The position numbers and the translations under genes are program-made. The notes under the pieces are model-generated. The model was not told the origin of the DNA. It did not search any database and was given only the letters and a program-made list of their open reading frames with translations. Shown one piece after another: positions 1 through 8,260 of a stretch of DNA of 64,000 bases. Origin of the DNA: Bacteroidales bacterium (GTDB taxonomy: Bacteria; Bacteroidota; Bacteroidia; Bacteroidales; UBA3824); contig JAFPZK010000084.1 in NCBI GenBank assembly GCA_017417315.1, forward strand, positions 93,136 through 157,135, given 5' to 3'. Position 1 is the stretch's first letter; every line of letters begins with the position of its first letter.

Positions 1-4
1 TTGT

Positions 5-1729
5 CTAATCGTTACTTACTAATTTCATTTCGTCAACAGTGCTGCCCGGAGCAATAAACGGCATTACTTTCATGTCTTTATCTACCATAATTTCAAGCAA
101 ATAAGGACCGTCAAAAGAAAGCATTTGCTGAATTGCCGGCTCTAAATCTTCTCTTAATTCTACCCTTTCGGCTTTTATTCCGTATGCTTTTGCAAGACAT
201 ACAAAATCAGGATTTATCAAATCGGTTTCGCTGTAACGTTTGCCGTTGAACATATTTTGCCATTGTCTTACCATACCAAGAACGGAGTTGTTGAGAATCA
301 CCATTTTAACGGGAACTTTTTCTTGAATTATCGTTCCGAGTTCCTGTTCGTTCATCTGAAATCCGCCGTCGCCGGTAAACAATACAACGGGAAAATTTTT
401 CATCTTATTAGTCTCAGGCATAAACTTTTGAGCAACGGCTGCTCCTACTGCTGCCGGAAGTCCGAATCCCATTGTGCCGAGACCACCCGAAGTCAAAAAC
501 GTATTCGGGTGTTTAAATTTGTAATATCTTGCAGCAACCATTTGATTTTGACCGACATCCGTTACAACAACGGCATCGCCGGAGGTCTTTCTTGATACAA
601 TGTCAACAGCCTCGCCCATTTGAATAAGCGGCAAATCAGAATGTGTATCTTTTTTGATGACCTGTTCTAATTCCATTTGATAGAATTTGTCGAACTCTTT
701 GCGCCAACGGTTGTAAGTTTTTTTCTCGATTCTCGGTGTCAGATACGACAAAGCCGACTTCAAATCTCCGTGAACAGACAAGTCTGCCGAAATAATTTTT
801 CCGATTTCAGATTTATCAATTTCGATATGAAGAATTTTGGCTTTTGTGCCGTAGCCGGAAGTTTTACCCGTTACCCTGTCAGAAAATCTCATACCGATAG
901 CGATAATCAAATCGGCTTGATTTGTCAGCATATTAGAAGCATAACTGCCGTGCATTCCCAACATTCCGACATTAAGCGGGTGGTCTGACGGCAATGCCGA
1001 CAAGCCCATCAACGTTGTGCCGAAAGGTATGCCTGATTTTTCAACAAACTCTTTGACGGCTTTTTCTGCGCGGGCAATCAACACGCCGTGTCCGATAAGG
1101 ATAAGCGGTTTTTCGGCTGCGTTAATCATTTCGGCAGCCTTGTCGATAACCTCGCCCGGAATTTCAGGATAAGGAACGTAACTTCTTATAACAGGTGCTT
1201 TTTTGTAAACGAAATCCGTTGTTGAAGTCAAAGCATTTTTGGTGATTTCCAAAACCACAACGCCCGGACGTCCCGAAACGGCTATATAAAAGGCTTTTGC
1301 CATAGTTTCGGCAATATCCTCAGCCTTGGTAATCTGCGCACTCCATTTTGCAATCGGCATCGAAAGTCCGAAAACGTCAGTTTCCTGAAAAGCGTCCGTA
1401 CCAAGAAAAGCACTTCCTACTTGTCCCGTTATGACAATAAGCGGAACGGAGTCCATATTAGCGTTAGCAATACCTGTGATAGCGTTAGTTGCGCCCGGTC
1501 CTGAGGTTACGATACACACGCCGGGTTTGCCGGTAACCTGTGCGTAAGCCTGAGCCTCATGAACGGCGGCTTGTTCATGACGGGCTAAAATATGATGAAT
1601 TTTGTCTCTTTTGCCGTAAAGACTATCGTAAAGCGGTATTACCGTTCCGCCCGGATAACCGAAAACAGTATCCTGTCCCTCTTCAATCAAAGAAAGTAAT
1701 ACGGCATCCGCACCTAAAACTTTTTCCAT
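5..1729 (-). CDS. ilvB: Acetolactate synthase large subunit, tryptophan-type paralogue
   Basis: Catalytic subunit of acetohydroxyacid synthase, which condenses two pyruvates, or pyruvate plus 2-ketobutyrate, in branched-chain amino acid synthesis in the cytoplasm. The 574 residues are full length for the family. Visible are the N-terminal ThDP domain with FGYPGG and the catalytic Glu52 in ARHEQ, a central FAD-domain stretch, and the C-terminal ThDP/Mg motif starting with GDGG near residue 453 and ending with ILNN. Trp490 in GMVRQWQ is the residue linked in characterised enzymes to 2-ketobutyrate preference, so this copy should serve isoleucine as well as valine. It is the last of three ilv genes on the minus strand, separated from ilvN by an 81-bp gap that holds a perfect hairpin and a possible promoter. 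The gene ends five bases from the window edge. Confidence 0.95.
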   Translation of the reverse strand: MEKVLGADAVLLSLIEEGQDTVFGYPGGTVIPLYDSLYGKRDKIHHILARHEQAAVHEAQAYAQVTGKPGVCIVTSGPGATNAITGIANANMDSVPLIVITGQVGSAFLGTDAFQETDVFGLSMPIAKWSAQITKAEDIAETMAKAFYIAVSGRPGVVVLEITKNALTSTTDFVYKKAPVIRSYVPYPEIPGEVIDKAAEMINAAEKPLILIGHGVLIARAEKAVKEFVEKSGIPFGTTLMGLSALPSDHPLNVGMLGMHGSYASNMLTNQADLIIAIGMRFSDRVTGKTSGYGTKAKILHIEIDKSEIGKIISADLSVHGDLKSALSYLTPRIEKKTYNRWRKEFDKFYQMELEQVIKKDTHSDLPLIQMGEAVDIVSRKTSGDAVVVTDVGQNQMVAARYYKFKHPNTFLTSGGLGTMGFGLPAAVGAAVAQKFMPETNKMKNFPVVLFTGDGGFQMNEQELGTIIQEKVPVKMVILNNSVLGMVRQWQNMFNGKRYSETDLINPDFVCLAKAYGIKAERVELREDLEPAIQQMLSFDGPYLLEIMVDKDMKVMPFIAPGSTVDEMKLVSND

Positions 1730-1741
1730 TTTAAAAAAATT

Positions 1742-1783
1742 AAGTCTATATTTTTTTGCAAATTAACAAAAAAATATAGACTT
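1742..1783 (-). terminator. Perfect 17-bp inverted repeat with T-run between ilvN and ilvB
   Basis: Arms at 1742-1758 and 1767-1783 are perfect reverse complements around an 8-base loop (1759-1766). On the minus strand the stem is followed by a run of seven T (1739-1733) directly before the ilvB start codon. This is the layout of an intrinsic terminator or attenuator acting on transcription coming from ilvN. Confidence 0.6.
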
Positions 1784-1790
1784 CTGCAAA
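1759..1790 (-). promoter_or_regulatory. Possible ilvB promoter in the hairpin loop
   Basis: The hairpin loop reads TTAATTTG on the minus strand, one mismatch from the Bacteroidetes -7 box TAnnTTTG. A TTTG at 1790-1787 lies 20 bases upstream, the usual -33 spacing. A transcript starting here would carry only half of the hairpin. Confidence 0.35.
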
Positions 1791-1810
1791 TTTTTTCTAA
1801 AAAGATAAAA

Positions 1811-2344
1811 CTATTTTTCTTCTTGACGTTCCAAATCCAAAAGATAATCTTTGAGTTTTCCCATCGGACGTGTTACGATAACGCGCCCCGATTGAATAAA
1901 CTCCCTGACGTCAAAATCAGATAATTGTGCCAAAAAGTCCTGAATGTCGTTCTGCGTACCAGTTTTTTCGATGACTAAAAATTCCGGCTCAACGGTGATA
2001 ATCCGCGCCGAACTTTCACGAATCAGTTTTTCTAACGAATTGCCGCTTTTCAAACCCTCAGTTGAAATCTTAAACAGAGCAACTTCCATCGGAATTACTT
2101 GTTTTTCCTCGTACAAAAAGGCTTTTAAAACCTCAACTTGTTTTTCTATTGCCTTGCGTAAATGCTCAGCCTGAGCAAGCGAAGTATTTATCGTTATGAC
2201 AAATGAGTGAACGCCCTCCTCCATTGACGGTGAGGTATTTAGGGATTCGATGTTAACTTTATGCCTTGTAAAAATTATCGAAATCCTGTTCAAAAGTCCG
2301 ACATGATTTTCGGTATATATCAATAAAGTGTATTTCCGGTTCAT
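1811..2344 (-). CDS. ilvN: Acetolactate synthase small (regulatory) subunit
   Basis: Regulatory subunit that binds and activates the IlvB catalytic subunit and confers feedback inhibition by valine. The 177 residues fit the family. The N-terminal ACT domain (about residues 5-80) has the expected start, YTLLIYTENHVGLLNRIS, with the glycine of the effector site; the remainder matches the second ACT-like half, including the RVIVTRP segment near the C terminus. It starts four bases after the stop of the upstream large subunit, so translation is probably coupled. A single small subunit lies between two different large subunits, so it may partner with either one. Confidence 0.93.
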   Translation of the reverse strand: MNRKYTLLIYTENHVGLLNRISIIFTRHKVNIESLNTSPSMEEGVHSFVITINTSLAQAEHLRKAIEKQVEVLKAFLYEEKQVIPMEVALFKISTEGLKSGNSLEKLIRESSARIITVEPEFLVIEKTGTQNDIQDFLAQLSDFDVREFIQSGRVIVTRPMGKLKDYLLDLERQEEK

Positions 2345-2348
2345 TTTT

Positions 2349-4046
2349 TTAATCGTTAGGGGTTAACAACATTTCGTCAACGGCTTTTCCGGCAGGAATC
2401 ACGGGATAAATGTTTTCTTGTTTTTCAACCCTGACTTCCAAAAAGTATGCGCCGTCATAATCCATCATTCTCTCAACTGCCGGAGACAATGCCTCCAAGG
2501 TTTCAACCCTTTCCGCTTTAATTCCGTATGCGTCAACGATTTTCACGAAATCGGGGTTTTGCATTTCGCCGAAATAATAATGCGAATTGTAATACAAATC
2601 TTGAAGTTGACGAATCATTCCGAGGTAATTGTTGTTCAAAAGGACGAGTTTGACGGGCAGTTTATACTGCATAATTGCGCCGAGTTCCTCGATAGTCATC
2701 TGAAAACCGCCGTCGCCCATAATGCAGACAACGTTTTTAAACTTTTTCGTATACGCCGCACCGATTGCCGCCGGAAGTGCAAAGCCCATTGTTCCCAGAC
2801 CGCCGGAGGTTATAATCGAATCGCCCTCCTGAAAATTAAAATACCGCGCCGAAGCCATTTGATTTTGACCGACATCAGCCACAACAGCCGTACTGCCTTT
2901 TTTCTTTTCGCTGACAACCCTCACGACCTTTCCCATACGCAGTTTTGAAAGGTTTTCGTTGACGACGGTTTCGTTTTCCTTTTGCTGAAATTCCCGCATT
3001 TGGTTAAGCCACGAAATATGCGAAGATTTACGAATGAGCGGCAGAATTTTTTGTAAAGCCGACTTTGCGTCAGAGACAACTCCGACCGCCGGAGAAATAA
3101 TTTTTCCGACCTCTGACGGGTCAATTTCGATATGAATGATTGCCGCCTGATTTGCGTATTTTTCAGGTTTACCGATAACGCGGTCAGAAAATCTCATGCC
3201 GATAGAGAGCAAAACGTCGCAACGGTTTGTCATCATGTTAGCGGCATAATTTCCGTGAAGTCCCACCATTCCGGCAAAACGCGGATTTTCGTTTTCAATA
3301 CTTGAAAGTCCGAGCAAAGTACTTGCAACGGGCATGTCAAGTTTTTCAGAAAGTTCTTTTACCTCGTCTTGACAACCTGACAACAAAACGCCGTGTCCTA
3401 CTATCATAAGCGGACGTTGAGCGTTGTTCAAAAGGGTTGCCGCCTCGTTGATAGCCGTTTCAGAGGGTTTTAATTTCGGGTGATAACTGCGGATTTTAGT
3501 GCATTTTTTATACTCGAATTTTTCAATAATTTGCGTTTGAGCATCTTTTGTGATGTCAAGCAGAACGGGACCCGGCCGTCCGCTGCGTGCTATATAAAAC
3601 GCTTTTGCCATTACGGAAGCGATTTCCGAAGCGGTAGTTATTTGATAATTCCATTTCGTAACCGGCATCGAAAAACCCACAACGTCAGTTTCCTGAAAAG
3701 CGTCATAGCCGAGTTGCGGTTTAACAACCTGCCCCGTAATGCAGACAATCGGAATACTGTCGAGTTGAGCGTCGGCGATACCTGTCAGAAGATTTGTCGC
3801 GCCGGGACCTGAGGTTACCATACACACGCCGACTTTGCGGTTTGCACTTGCATAACCTTCTGCGGCATGAACCGCACCTTGTTCGTGTCTTACCAAAACG
3901 TGGCGGATTTCTTTTTCATGGGTGTAAAAAGAATCGTAAACCGGCAAATTATTGCCGCCCGGATAGCCGAAAACCGTGTCAACACCCTCTTCGATAAGGG
4001 CGAGGGTTATTGCCTCAGCACCCGTAATATTAAATTTGTTTTCCAT
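2349..4046 (-). CDS. ilvB: Acetolactate synthase large subunit, leucine-type paralogue
   Basis: Second acetohydroxyacid synthase catalytic subunit, 565 residues. It has FGYPGG, catalytic Glu55 in VRHEQ, and the ThDP motif beginning GDGG near residue 444 and ending LLNN. The segment equivalent to GMVRQWQ reads GMIRQLQ, so the specificity Trp is Leu481. E. coli AHAS I also lacks this Trp and has little preference for 2-ketobutyrate; substitution there is also a classic herbicide-resistance change. From this I infer a pyruvate-favouring enzyme feeding valine and leucine. It heads the ilv trio and begins only 12 bases after three tiny overlapping genes, with no terminator between, so it may be expressed from their promoter. 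Confidence 0.94.
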   Translation of the reverse strand: MENKFNITGAEAITLALIEEGVDTVFGYPGGNNLPVYDSFYTHEKEIRHVLVRHEQGAVHAAEGYASANRKVGVCMVTSGPGATNLLTGIADAQLDSIPIVCITGQVVKPQLGYDAFQETDVVGFSMPVTKWNYQITTASEIASVMAKAFYIARSGRPGPVLLDITKDAQTQIIEKFEYKKCTKIRSYHPKLKPSETAINEAATLLNNAQRPLMIVGHGVLLSGCQDEVKELSEKLDMPVASTLLGLSSIENENPRFAGMVGLHGNYAANMMTNRCDVLLSIGMRFSDRVIGKPEKYANQAAIIHIEIDPSEVGKIISPAVGVVSDAKSALQKILPLIRKSSHISWLNQMREFQQKENETVVNENLSKLRMGKVVRVVSEKKKGSTAVVADVGQNQMASARYFNFQEGDSIITSGGLGTMGFALPAAIGAAYTKKFKNVVCIMGDGGFQMTIEELGAIMQYKLPVKLVLLNNNYLGMIRQLQDLYYNSHYYFGEMQNPDFVKIVDAYGIKAERVETLEALSPAVERMMDYDGAYFLEVRVEKQENIYPVIPAGKAVDEMLLTPND

Positions 4047-4058
4047 CTATAATAAAAT

Positions 4059-4418
4059 TCATGCTAACTCCATTTCGACATTCTGATTATAATAATACGG
4101 TTTTTCAGGCAGTATTTTTGAAGTAAGTCTGCCGTTGAAAGGTTTTGCCGTAACATTTTCTTCATCAATGAGAGTTACTATATACAAATTGCCTTTTTGC
4201 TCTGCAAATCTCAAAATATACGTCAATTCCATATCGCAGTTCATAAAAGAATCTAATTGATATTGTGATAATTGCGCCGATATATAATTTAAATCGCCGT
4301 TATCGTCAACATCAACACAAAGACATAAATAATTAAAACCGTCAGTATCTTGAGCTGTAAAAAGTTGCGGAACATCATAATATTCCAAAACCTCGCTTAT
4401 TTTCAGTGTCTTTTTCAT
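4059..4418 (-). CDS. Small hypothetical protein with LEYYDVPQLF motif (DUF6575-like)
   Basis: 119-residue soluble protein with no signal peptide or membrane segment. The N-terminal LEYYDVPQLF followed by NYLCLCVDVD resembles a family of small bacterial proteins that I recall as DUF6575; function is unknown and the assignment rests on memory of the motif. Its start codon overlaps the stop of the upstream 60-residue ORF (ATGA), so translation is probably coupled. It is the third of three tiny genes directly upstream of the ilv operon. An accessory or defence-island-like role is possible, but nothing in the sequence proves one. Confidence 0.6.
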   Translation of the reverse strand: MKKTLKISEVLEYYDVPQLFTAQDTDGFNYLCLCVDVDDNGDLNYISAQLSQYQLDSFMNCDMELTYILRFAEQKGNLYIVTLIDEENVTAKPFNGRLTSKILPEKPYYYNQNVEMELA

Positions 4419-4597
4419 CGTTTTATAATTTTTGCAGAGTTAATATCAAATGCTTTTGTCCGCCACCATGTATAATGACCGATTTTTTTTCCTGTCTGTT
4501 GTAATACACCGTCTTCGGGATTCAAAGTCAATTCCGCAATTCCTTTAAACTTTTTCATCATCGGAGAAGTCAAATTTTGCGGATTATCTGTTGACAT
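4415..4597 (-). CDS. 60-residue ORF, probable C-terminal piece of a split gene
   Basis: The product carries KKFKGIAELTL and GKKIGHYTWWRTKAF, which look like the C-terminal end of a larger hypothetical protein family (hydrophobic strand followed by HYTWW). Its start overlaps the stop of the preceding 55-residue ORF as TAATG, and its stop overlaps the next start as ATGA. Read across the frameshift at about 4600-4609 the two peptides join smoothly (EDDF then SVMSTDN), so they may be one ancestral gene broken by a frameshift and perhaps an internal deletion. If so, the product may be non-functional, or made by translational coupling. Confidence 0.5.
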   Translation of the reverse strand: MSTDNPQNLTSPMMKKFKGIAELTLNPEDGVLQQTGKKIGHYTWWRTKAFDINSAKIIKR

Positions 4598-4764
4598 TAC
4601 CGAAAATCATCTTCGGTTACTTTATCCTGACTCAAAGTAAGACGATACATTTTTTCATTTTTAGGAATTAATATATCCTGCGGCGGACAGCCCTCAGGCA
4701 TATCAACTGCCCATTCGATATTATAATACCTTCGGTAATTATCCAATGTGTCGGGTTGTAACAT
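4597..4764 (-). CDS. 55-residue ORF, probable N-terminal piece of a split gene
   Basis: An ATG at 4764 opens a 55-codon frame ending in TAA at 4599-4597. The peptide starts MLQPDTLDNYRRYYNIEW and contains CPPQDILIP and FYRL-like KMYRLTL, an orderly, protein-like composition. A good -7 box lies 24 bases upstream. It overlaps the following 60-residue ORF by one base in another frame. I read it as the front half of the same ancestral gene. No catalytic motif is recognisable. Confidence 0.5.
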   Translation of the reverse strand: MLQPDTLDNYRRYYNIEWAVDMPEGCPPQDILIPKNEKMYRLTLSQDKVTEDDFR

Positions 4765-4787
4765 AATTTTTCAATATTATACCACGG

Positions 4788-4821
4788 CAAAAGTAATAAA
4801 AAAAAATCAATTGATACCAAA
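4788..4821 (-). promoter_or_regulatory. Promoter of the small-gene trio and perhaps ilv
   Basis: TACTTTTG (4795-4788) matches TAnnTTTG exactly, with TTTG at 4821-4818 spaced 22 bases upstream. It sits between the stop of the YDG protein gene and the first tiny ORF. Confidence 0.6.
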
Positions 4822-4829
4822 TTTTATAA

Positions 4830-6647
4830 CTATTTCACAATCATTTTAAACGTCATTCTTTTGCCAAAGGAAACAAACCGCGCCGAAAATTCACCACTTG
4901 GAAGTACAACTTCATTTTCATTTGTCGGGTTCAAAATACGTTTCACTATCTGACCTTTTGAATTGAAAATCATAATTTCAGCGTCCTCTAAATCAATGTT
5001 TTCAACTTTTATAATCGCCGGCGAACCGCTTGAAATAGGATTCGGAAACACTTTTATTTCAGGATTTTTTAAAACCTTAATTTCGGGATAATACGGACAC
5101 GAAAGAATTTTTGTGCCGTCAGTTTTTGTGATTTCGCATTGATAAAAGCCCGAAAATTTATCCTTGTCGCAAAAAAACTGCTTAGTTTCGCCTTCAAGTT
5201 TTTCACCGTTTTTAAACCATTGATAACCCGAATATTCCCGCTCGTAATTGGAAATAAAAACTACGTCGTAAAACTTCTGATGAATTAAATTTTCACCACA
5301 AATAATTGAAGAATAAGCAGTTAAAGCAGAATTTAAAAGCAAATAATTTTCTTTATCTTCTCCGACAAGAAAAAAATCAGCCTCAATCAAATAATTCTCC
5401 CCTATTTCTTTTGACGGATATTCGGGAACGGAAGAAAAATCCGTAAAAACCTCGTCGCCGTCAACAATGCCGTCTGCGACGGGCATTGTTATATTCATTT
5501 CGGGGATTCTTTTTGTTCCGTCATAAAATTTGTCCGCAACAGAAAAACCGCTGATTGAAATTTCCATCGGTGTAATTTGAGCCTCGGTTTCAGGCACGGA
5601 AGTTTCTAAAACATAGTTTTGAGCGTCCGCTCCGCGTAAAGTAAAATTTGCAGTAACGGTATATTTTCCGACGTCTTTTAAAGGAAATTCTGGCTCGGAC
5701 AAAAAGCCGATTTCAAGGTCATCGCCGTCAATTTTCACGGAATCAATGTCAGAAATAAAACTATAATCGTAAACTTTTTTTGTGCCGTCATAAACTTTGT
5801 CAGCAACGTAAAACGATGATATTGAAACTGTTAACGGCAAAATTTTAGCCTCAGTCGTAGCCTCGTCAACCGTTAAACGGTAATTTCCGCCGTCAGGACC
5901 TTCGATTTTAAATTTGCCGGTTAACGTATAAGTACCGACATTTTTGGAAGGGTAAATAATTTTTTCAGCGAGTTTAAAAGCAATATCGTCGCCCTTTACA
6001 ATGTTGATTGTGCAACGCGGACTGATAATCGTGTCCGTGCCGTCGTAATATTTGTCAGCAACAGAAAAACCGTAAGGCGTGGTTTCTTTTTGATAAATCC
6101 TCGCCGTTGTGGAAACAATATTCGTTTCCAATTCATAATTTGATGTTATCCAATAATATCCGCCGAGAGAAACAATCGCAGAAACATTGTATTCTCCGGC
6201 GTGTTTTGCAGGGAAATACGGCGTGTTTTGCAATCTGACTACAACGCCGAAACGGTCTTTTTCAAGAATTTGGGTTTCGTCAAAATTCAAACTGTATTCC
6301 CTAACCCGCGAAGTGCCGTCATAAATTTTGCTGCCGACAATAAGAGTGCCGGGATTAATTTTCTTTTTTGAGATTTCGATTTCCGCTTCCGCCGAAAAAT
6401 CTTCGCCGGAGGTAACTTTCAGCGTATATTTTCCGGCAGAATAGACGGTGGATTTCAAAGTTTTTGTGCCGTTAACATAAAACTCCAAACCATCGAAGTC
6501 GAAATCAGAAACAAAAAAATCCGCAATTTCAGCACCGTATTCCAAACTGCTTTTGAAACTGTAATTTTGCGCGGTAACGTTTTGCAAAACTAAGAAAAAT
6601 AGCAAAAAGACCGAAACAATTTTATTCATGATATTTTTTTTTGACAC
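4830..6647 (-). CDS. Secreted YDG-repeat protein with T9SS type A sorting domain
   Basis: 605-residue exported protein. An N-terminal signal peptide ends around NVTAQ (a second start, M7, is equally possible). The body contains four regularly spaced YDGT repeats (SKIYDGT, VADKYYDGT, VADKVYDGT, VADKFYDGT), roughly 85 residues apart, each followed by a beta-rich segment ending in an EIxP/EAxI-type strand; these match YDG/MBG-like Ig-fold repeats found in surface adhesins. The last 75 residues form a type A T9SS sorting domain: KVFPNPISSG, MIFNSKGQIV, then a final KMIVK strand. I infer export by Sec, crossing the outer membrane by T9SS, and surface anchoring or release. It starts 17 bases after the ATPase gene and may share its transcript. 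Confidence 0.88.
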   Translation of the reverse strand: MSKKNIMNKIVSVFLLFFLVLQNVTAQNYSFKSSLEYGAEIADFFVSDFDFDGLEFYVNGTKTLKSTVYSAGKYTLKVTSGEDFSAEAEIEISKKKINPGTLIVGSKIYDGTSRVREYSLNFDETQILEKDRFGVVVRLQNTPYFPAKHAGEYNVSAIVSLGGYYWITSNYELETNIVSTTARIYQKETTPYGFSVADKYYDGTDTIISPRCTINIVKGDDIAFKLAEKIIYPSKNVGTYTLTGKFKIEGPDGGNYRLTVDEATTEAKILPLTVSISSFYVADKVYDGTKKVYDYSFISDIDSVKIDGDDLEIGFLSEPEFPLKDVGKYTVTANFTLRGADAQNYVLETSVPETEAQITPMEISISGFSVADKFYDGTKRIPEMNITMPVADGIVDGDEVFTDFSSVPEYPSKEIGENYLIEADFFLVGEDKENYLLLNSALTAYSSIICGENLIHQKFYDVVFISNYEREYSGYQWFKNGEKLEGETKQFFCDKDKFSGFYQCEITKTDGTKILSCPYYPEIKVLKNPEIKVFPNPISSGSPAIIKVENIDLEDAEIMIFNSKGQIVKRILNPTNENEVVLPSGEFSARFVSFGKRMTFKMIVK

Positions 6648-6664
6648 AAACCGACTACAAAAAA

Positions 6665-8107
6665 CTATTGCTCAAAAAGGTCGTCCAAGACAACCGTTCG
6701 TTGAAAAATTCCGCTGTGAACACCGTATTTGAGACCGTATGTGGTTACTAATGTTATCTGAATGTTGCACTGAGAGTTAACTTTTTCCTTTACATTATTG
6801 AGCCGCCCACGGAGTTTTGCTTCGTAATCTTTTTTTACGACAAACTCAGAATCCACAAATTTCATTTCACATAAGTTGATGACACGGTCTAAGCGGCTGA
6901 TTATAAGGTCAATTTGCATACCGTCGTGGTCTTCTGTACCGCGCATAGTCCACGGAGAATTTTCGGAGGCGACACCGGCAATGCCAAGAGCCTTTTTTAT
7001 TTGAGGAATGTGGTTGAGGCAAGCATTCTCAAATGCACGTCCCCGCCATACGACAAGCGATTGTGAATTTTCGTTATCGCTCCAAAAATTTTCTTTACGC
7101 CTCCTACCCTCTACTTGGCTTAAATAAAAAAGACAAAACGGATCAATAAGTCTATACAACATATTGCGCTTGTTGTTTTCAAATGGTTTGTAATACTCAA
7201 TGAAGTCGCTTTCTTCTAATGCCGAGAGTATCATTGACAGATTGTTGCCTGACCCGATACCTAATTCTTCGGAAATTTCGTTACGACTATATCCGCATTG
7301 CCGTTTTGACAATAGAAGAACCACTTTTTTGTAATTGTCAGGTTGTCTGAAAATCGAATTAAAAAGGCGGTCGAACTCTCTTTTTAGTTTTGCTTTGCGG
7401 GAATAATACAGACTGTCAATGATTTGCGCAAGGCTTAATCCCCGTTGCACGTAACTAAGATACATTGGGATTCCTCCTATCGCCATATATAGTTGCAGAA
7501 TGTCGTACCGGGTAAGCGTGATTTCGTGTGCTTGCAGAAATTGCTCGGTCTCGTGCAGAGTAAATGGCGACAAACTGATTTCTGCGTTAACACGGTCATA
7601 AAGTCCGCCATACGAATTAATCAGGTTATCCTGAATCCAAGACGTAGCCGACCCGCAGACAATAAGCATCAGATTATCCTGACCAGCCCCCCAACCGTTC
7701 CAAAAGTGTTCAAAAGCAGTTATGAATCCCGACCGGGGAGTGTCCAACCACGGCATTTCGTCAATGAATACTACCAAGCGGCTACCTTTGTCCGCTTTTG
7801 AAAGTAAGTCTGCAAGGCAATCAAAAGCGTCCATCCAATTTTTGAGAGTATTTGCAGAATTATAGCCGTACCGTTTGAGTGAAGACGAAAACGCTTCTAA
7901 TTGTGCATTCAAAAGGTTGGTATCCAATAATTCTGACGGAGACAACCCCGTATGGTAAAAAGCAAACTCGTCTTTGAATAATTCCCTGATTAAGAACGTT
8001 TTACCGACACGCCTACGACCATAAACCGCCACAAGTTGCGATTCATTGCAGCGGTATATGTCCATTAGTTCGTCAATTTCTTTTTTTCGTCCAATTATTT
8101 TGCCCAT
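6665..8107 (-). CDS. AAA ATPase with C-terminal DUF234-like domain
   Basis: 480-residue protein of the ATPase_2/DUF234 family, common in archaea and gut Bacteroidetes. Walker A is GRRRVGKT at residues 30-37 and Walker B is VVFIDEMPWL near residue 110, followed by a sensor-like LIVCGSATSW. After a winged-helix-like middle region (ISEELGIGSGNN), the C-terminal third contains RVINLCEMKF, which looks like the D/E..ExK core of a degenerate PD-(D/E)XK nuclease fold typical of DUF234. The biological role of the family is unsettled; association with mobile or defence DNA is common. Its own promoter may be TTATTTTG at 8140-8133, one mismatch from consensus. Confidence 0.85.
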   Translation of the reverse strand: MGKIIGRKKEIDELMDIYRCNESQLVAVYGRRRVGKTFLIRELFKDEFAFYHTGLSPSELLDTNLLNAQLEAFSSSLKRYGYNSANTLKNWMDAFDCLADLLSKADKGSRLVVFIDEMPWLDTPRSGFITAFEHFWNGWGAGQDNLMLIVCGSATSWIQDNLINSYGGLYDRVNAEISLSPFTLHETEQFLQAHEITLTRYDILQLYMAIGGIPMYLSYVQRGLSLAQIIDSLYYSRKAKLKREFDRLFNSIFRQPDNYKKVVLLLSKRQCGYSRNEISEELGIGSGNNLSMILSALEESDFIEYYKPFENNKRNMLYRLIDPFCLFYLSQVEGRRRKENFWSDNENSQSLVVWRGRAFENACLNHIPQIKKALGIAGVASENSPWTMRGTEDHDGMQIDLIISRLDRVINLCEMKFVDSEFVVKKDYEAKLRGRLNNVKEKVNSQCNIQITLVTTYGLKYGVHSGIFQRTVVLDDLFEQ

Positions 8108-8175
8108 ACTTGTAAAACTTTGATTTTAAGTGCAAAATAACATAAAATATTTTTATAAAACAATTTTTTTAAACG

Positions 8176-8221
8176 TTAATCGTCCACGAACTCCTAAAAA
8201 AAGCATTTCGTGGACGATTAA
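8176..8221. terminator. Perfect 15-bp inverted repeat downstream of udk
   Basis: Arms at 8176-8190 and 8207-8221 are perfect reverse complements with a 16-base loop. The position after udk fits a transcription terminator, but neither side has a clear T-run, so a protein-binding site or RNA-stability hairpin is also possible. The rest of 8108-8260 contains only the weak ATPase promoter. Confidence 0.5.
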
Positions 8222-8260
8222 GAGGCAGAAAATTCAAGCAGAGAATAAATCATTCGCTAT

